Origin: Duganella sp. 1224
GTDB lineage: Bacteria; Pseudomonadota; Gammaproteobacteria; Burkholderiales; Burkholderiaceae_D
Assembly: GCF_013408245.1 (NCBI RefSeq)
Contig: NZ_JACBYS010000006.1
Span: 223,881-287,880, forward strand
Length of the DNA: 64,000 bases
Direction of reading: 5' to 3'
The position numbers and the translations under genes were made by a program. Below are positions 61,370-64,000 of the stretch, one piece after another. Under the pieces are notes generated by a model. That model was given only the letters and a program-made list of their open reading frames with translations. It was not told the origin of the DNA and did not search any database. Every line of letters begins with the position of its first letter. The stretch's first letter is position 1.

Positions 61370-61400
61370 CGCGCCAGCGGGGGCCCGTGCTGAGCTAGCG
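61370..61400. repeat. Degenerate REP-like unit after pagL
   Basis: A CCCCGC/GCGGGG hairpin is followed by GGGCCCGTGCTGAGCTAGCG. The flank GTGCTGAGC resembles the ATGCTGAGC flank of the units at 37059 and 51688, so I place it in the same family with low certainty. Confidence 0.5.
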
Positions 61401-61403
61401 TGC

Positions 61404-62606
61404 CTACACGTTAGTCTCAGCCACTATCCGCCAGTCCTTCCCCTCCTTGGCCCAATATTGCCGCTTGCGCACCGCGTGACGGAATTTGCCGATCACAATC
61501 TGCTGGGTGAAATTGCTGACAATAACTTCTTCCTGGCTAGGCTGGCGGAAATAGCTCGTCTCGCTGATCGTCACGCTGATCTTTTTCGCCCCCGGCAGAT
61601 AGCGGTTCTTGTCCAGCCAGGCATCGATCCTGTCATCCCCCGCTGAGCGGAACTTCGGCGAATACAACGCTTTCAGGCTCACATCATCGCGGTTTTCCAC
61701 GTCGCGACGCCAGGTTTCCACCAGCGCCGCAGCTTGCTGCAAGTCCTTTTCCACCTGCTCCTTACTGACGAACTCCACTTGATCGCCGATCAGGATCGGC
61801 GTTTTGCCGATCTCCACCGTACGAGTGATGACGTTCAGGTCATCGTTGCTGACCACCACGCAGCCATCGGTCGACAAGGGCGGGCGGCTGAACGTCTCCG
61901 GCGGCGTGCCATGCACCCAGATGCCCGAGCCGCTACGGCCATTGATCTTGTCCCAGTCGTTCGGGTAATCCAGCGGCAGCGCGCCCTTGCCGTACATGTC
62001 CGGCAACTTAACACCCGGCAAGCGGCCGATCAGGTAATACACGCCCACCGGCGTGCGCATATCGCCTTCCTTCAGCTTGTTGATGCCCAGCTTGCCCTGG
62101 CTGACATAGAAGTCCTGCACCAGCCGCAGGCCATCGTTGCGGTTCTCGTAGAGGTAGAGGCGCGAATGGCGCGCGTCGACGATGAGCGCATGGCGCTGGT
62201 CCTTGCGCATCTGCAGCAGCGCACGCGGCAGCAATGTGGGCGCCGGGCGCGAGGCCTGCAAGCGCACCGCCGCCTCGCGCCGCAAATCAGCCAGTCGCGA
62301 ATCGGCCCCTGCCGGCGCCGCCGCGCCCAACGCCGCCACGGGCCGCGTGTGCATCAGCAGGATGTCGCCCCGCACCAGATGTCCCAGGCGGAAACTCGGA
62401 TAGGCTTCCACCAGGGCATCCGCCTTGCGCTGCGCCGCATCGAGATCGTGATGGGCAAGGTCCTGGTAGATTTCGTTGAGGCGCTGTTCCGGGTTGAGGT
62501 TACGCGCGGCTGGCGTAAGGCCCGGCTTTTTTGCGGCATGGCCGAACGCCCCTGCCGAGAGGCTGAGCAGTAGCAGGCTCAGGCCGGCAATAAAACGCGC
62601 TTTCAA
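61404..62606 (-). CDS. L,D-transpeptidase (YkuD) with NTF2-like C-terminal domain
   Basis: A 400-aa exported enzyme. Signal peptide (residues 1-22), a TPR-like helical part (35-100), a YkuD domain (about 138-275) with the active-site pattern HGT (His232) and STDGC (Cys249), and an NTF2-like C-terminal domain (about 295-398). It should form 3-3 peptidoglycan crosslinks or attach proteins. I prefer a TTG start at 62606, which overlaps the preceding stop (TTGA), has AGGAA upstream and gives a clean signal peptide; ATG at 62633 is the alternative. Confidence 0.87.
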   Translation of the reverse strand: MKARFIAGLSLLLLSLSAGAFGHAAKKPGLTPAARNLNPEQRLNEIYQDLAHHDLDAAQRKADALVEAYPSFRLGHLVRGDILLMHTRPVAALGAAAPAGADSRLADLRREAAVRLQASRPAPTLLPRALLQMRKDQRHALIVDARHSRLYLYENRNDGLRLVQDFYVSQGKLGINKLKEGDMRTPVGVYYLIGRLPGVKLPDMYGKGALPLDYPNDWDKINGRSGSGIWVHGTPPETFSRPPLSTDGCVVVSNDDLNVITRTVEIGKTPILIGDQVEFVSKEQVEKDLQQAAALVETWRRDVENRDDVSLKALYSPKFRSAGDDRIDAWLDKNRYLPGAKKISVTISETSYFRQPSQEEVIVSNFTQQIVIGKFRHAVRKRQYWAKEGKDWRIVAETNV

Positions 62607-63772
62607 TTGGATATTTCCTGCTTGATCTGCCATTTGCCGCCATTCTTGACCATCACCAGCGTTTTGCGGCTGCGCGCCGTCAGGCGGTCCGACTCGTAGG
62701 TCTGGCGGAAGGTGACCCTGGCGGTGCTGCCGTTCACCGTGACCTCTGGGGACGCCACCTCCACCTGGATGCGTCCCTTGCCCTCGATGCGGGCGCGGCG
62801 CTCTTCTGCCCAAGCCTTGCGGCTCAAGCCCTTGGGCGGCTCGAACTGCGGGCCGTAGTAGGCCAGATAAGAGTCGACATTCTGTGCGGCCCAAGCCTTG
62901 GCCCAGGCATGAACTTGCGCCAGCACGGCATCACGCTCGGAAGTGTCCGGCTTCGGAGCCGGCGCAGGCTTGAGCGGTGCGGCGGCCACCGCCACTGGTG
63001 CCGGGGGCGTCGGTGCAGGGGCCGAGACGGGCATTTGCGCCGGGACGGCCTTTGGTGTCGCGGCCGCCAGGACAGGTGCCGGTGCCGCGGGCGCGACCTT
63101 GACTGGCGTGGGGACCGGTAGCGGCGCAGGCGTCGGCGCCGCAGCAATCTTCGCCGTGGCAGGCGCAGGAAGCGGCGCGGGAGCCGGCTTGGCGATCACG
63201 GGGGCCGGAGCTGGAGCCGGCGCCGCGGCAGCCGTCATTGGGGGCGCCGACACCGTGGGGCCGGTACTGGTCGAGAAAGAGCGCAGCATGGTCAATCGGG
63301 ACTTGCCCGGCGGCGGCGTGGCGGTGCCCAATGCCAAAGCCTTGTCATAAGCCTGGCTGGCCATCTTGCCGTAAATATCGCCCAGGTTCTCGTAGGCCGT
63401 CTGATAACTTGGATTGGTGCGGATCGCTTTTTCCAGCGCCACGCGCGCCTTGTCATACTGGCCATTGGCAGCATACAACACCGCCAGATTGTTATAGGGC
63501 TCCGGTAAGTCTTTGTAATCCTCGGTCAGCTTGGTGAAGACGGCGATCGCCTCTTCCGACTTGTTCTGCTCAGACAACAACACCCCTTTCATGAAGCGCA
63601 TTTGCGCGTCGGCGGGATGCTTGCTCAGGTACTCATTGGTTTTGGCGAGGGCGTCAGCGACTTTGCCGGCCTTGGCCAGCTTGCTGACATCAGCAAACTC
63701 GTCGGCTAGGGCAGGTGCCCAGGCCATCAATGCCAATGTAAAGTACAGCGTTCTTTGGGCTGCGAATTTCAT
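62603..63772 (-). CDS. Exported TPR protein with Pro/Ala linker and NTF2-like domain
   Basis: A 389-aa protein: signal peptide (1-23), TPR repeats (about 25-150, including LPEPYNNLAVLYAANGQYDK and NPSYQTAYENLGDIYGKMA), a very long Pro/Ala/Val linker (about 170-275) and a C-terminal NTF2-like domain (about 283-388, ending GKWQIKQEISN). It stands upstream of and overlaps the L,D-transpeptidase, which carries a similar C-terminal domain, so the pair probably acts together in the envelope. The start MKFAAQRT is chosen for its signal peptide; no clear Shine-Dalgarno site. Confidence 0.83.
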   Translation of the reverse strand: MKFAAQRTLYFTLALMAWAPALADEFADVSKLAKAGKVADALAKTNEYLSKHPADAQMRFMKGVLLSEQNKSEEAIAVFTKLTEDYKDLPEPYNNLAVLYAANGQYDKARVALEKAIRTNPSYQTAYENLGDIYGKMASQAYDKALALGTATPPPGKSRLTMLRSFSTSTGPTVSAPPMTAAAAPAPAPAPVIAKPAPAPLPAPATAKIAAAPTPAPLPVPTPVKVAPAAPAPVLAAATPKAVPAQMPVSAPAPTPPAPVAVAAAPLKPAPAPKPDTSERDAVLAQVHAWAKAWAAQNVDSYLAYYGPQFEPPKGLSRKAWAEERRARIEGKGRIQVEVASPEVTVNGSTARVTFRQTYESDRLTARSRKTLVMVKNGGKWQIKQEISN

Positions 63773-63864
63773 TGAAATGTGATGCTCAGGCGGTGAAAGT
63801 CGAGATGGTACACCTTTCTTTCCACAGGTCAAAACTCGCAAAATCTATCTGTTGCGCCAAACGC

Positions 63865-63903
63865 AAAAAAGCCCGCTCAGGCTTTACCTGAACGGGCTTT
63901 TTC
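63865..63903. terminator. Terminator of the rRNA operon (bidirectional)
   Basis: Stem GCCCG-C-TCAGG / CCTGA-A-CGGGC (63871-63897, one mismatch), with six A before and five T after. On the minus strand it follows the 5S rRNA. Confidence 0.85.
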
Positions 63904-63912
63904 TAAATAACT

Positions 63913-64000
63913 AGCTTGACGATAACCTACTTTCACACTGGTTGCAGCACTATCATCGGCGTAGAGTCGTTTCACGGTCCTGTTCGGGATGGGAAGGGGT
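63913..64000 (-). rRNA. rrf: 5S ribosomal RNA, 3' part
   Basis: The reverse complement reads ACCCCTTCCCATCCCGAACA at the window edge and ends GTAGGTTATCGTCAAGCT, the conserved middle and 3' end of betaproteobacterial 5S rRNA. The first ~30 nt lie beyond the right edge, so an rrn operon ends here. Confidence 0.93.

Noticed and set aside
22938..61400. CRISPR-like array from the REP units
   Set aside because: Units are scattered over tens of kilobases as inverted pairs, with no regular spacers and no cas genes.
62607..62894. Long N-terminal extension of the L,D-transpeptidase
   Set aside because: It reads through the upstream TPR gene in another frame and hides the signal peptide.
62945..63265. 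Frameshift or assembly error in the Pro/Ala-rich stretch of the TPR gene
   Set aside because: The frame stays open into a recognisable NTF2-like domain, so it is a genuine low-complexity linker.

Overview
The window looks like a chromosomal segment of a GC-rich betaproteobacterium, most likely Oxalobacteraceae (Duganella/Massilia/Rugamonas-like). This rests on a queA-tgt-yajC-secD-secF block, a 5S rRNA of betaproteobacterial type at the right edge, a Pseudomonas-style aru/ast arginine pathway, and dispersed GTCATTCCGGCG repeats. It carries no prophage, insertion sequence, CRISPR array or secondary-metabolite cluster. About 53 protein genes are supported, including several very small ones.

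Layout. 1-4 kb: the end of an S46 dipeptidyl-peptidase, a flavin reductase, a probable inactive metallo-beta-lactamase-fold protein and an M14 peptidase. 4-12 kb: a FUSC exporter, an EamA exporter, a diguanylate cyclase, tiny membrane proteins, an amino-acid permease, a DUF1993 protein and an EF-hand protein. 12-25.5 kb: the complete arginine succinyltransferase pathway in the order astC-aruF-aruG-astD-astB-gdhB-astE, with the large NAD-glutamate dehydrogenase built into the operon. An AraC/GlxA-type ArgR-like regulator precedes it, and two candidate ArgR sites lie upstream of astC. Arginine would go to glutamate, then to 2-oxoglutarate, from one transcription unit. 25.5-29 kb: MarR, a TTG-started small protein, an HDOD protein, a GST and a WYL regulator. 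29-32 kb: ethanolamine permease and ammonia-lyase (eat-eutB-eutC). 32.5-40.3 kb: Sec accessory and queuosine genes, and recG. 40.3-45.7 kb: an MFS transporter with a 39-aa partner, pyrC with two downstream genes, a decayed toxin-antitoxin pair and an orphan amino-acid ABC ATPase. 45.7-64 kb: dctA, an Atm1-type ABC exporter, a thioesterase, PhoD, tandem acyl-CoA ligases with an upstream operator-like palindrome, a lipoprotein peptidase, a molybdopterin oxidoreductase, an M20 amidohydrolase, a beta-hydroxyacid dehydrogenase, PagL, an L,D-transpeptidase with a TPR partner, and the end of an rRNA operon.

The most unusual signal is a set of long, perfect, almost loop-less palindromes (30-85 nt) whose arms begin GGG(G)(T/A)CAG. 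Three of the four start 0-4 nt after a stop codon. The inner sequences are unrelated, yet each arm is an exact mirror of its partner. A second, different dispersed family (REP/BIME-like, GTCATTCCGGCG) occurs at five intergenic sites, two of them inside operons, with stem changes that keep base pairing. Also notable are the ArgR-like operator, gdhB inside the ast operon, and the toxin-antitoxin fossil.
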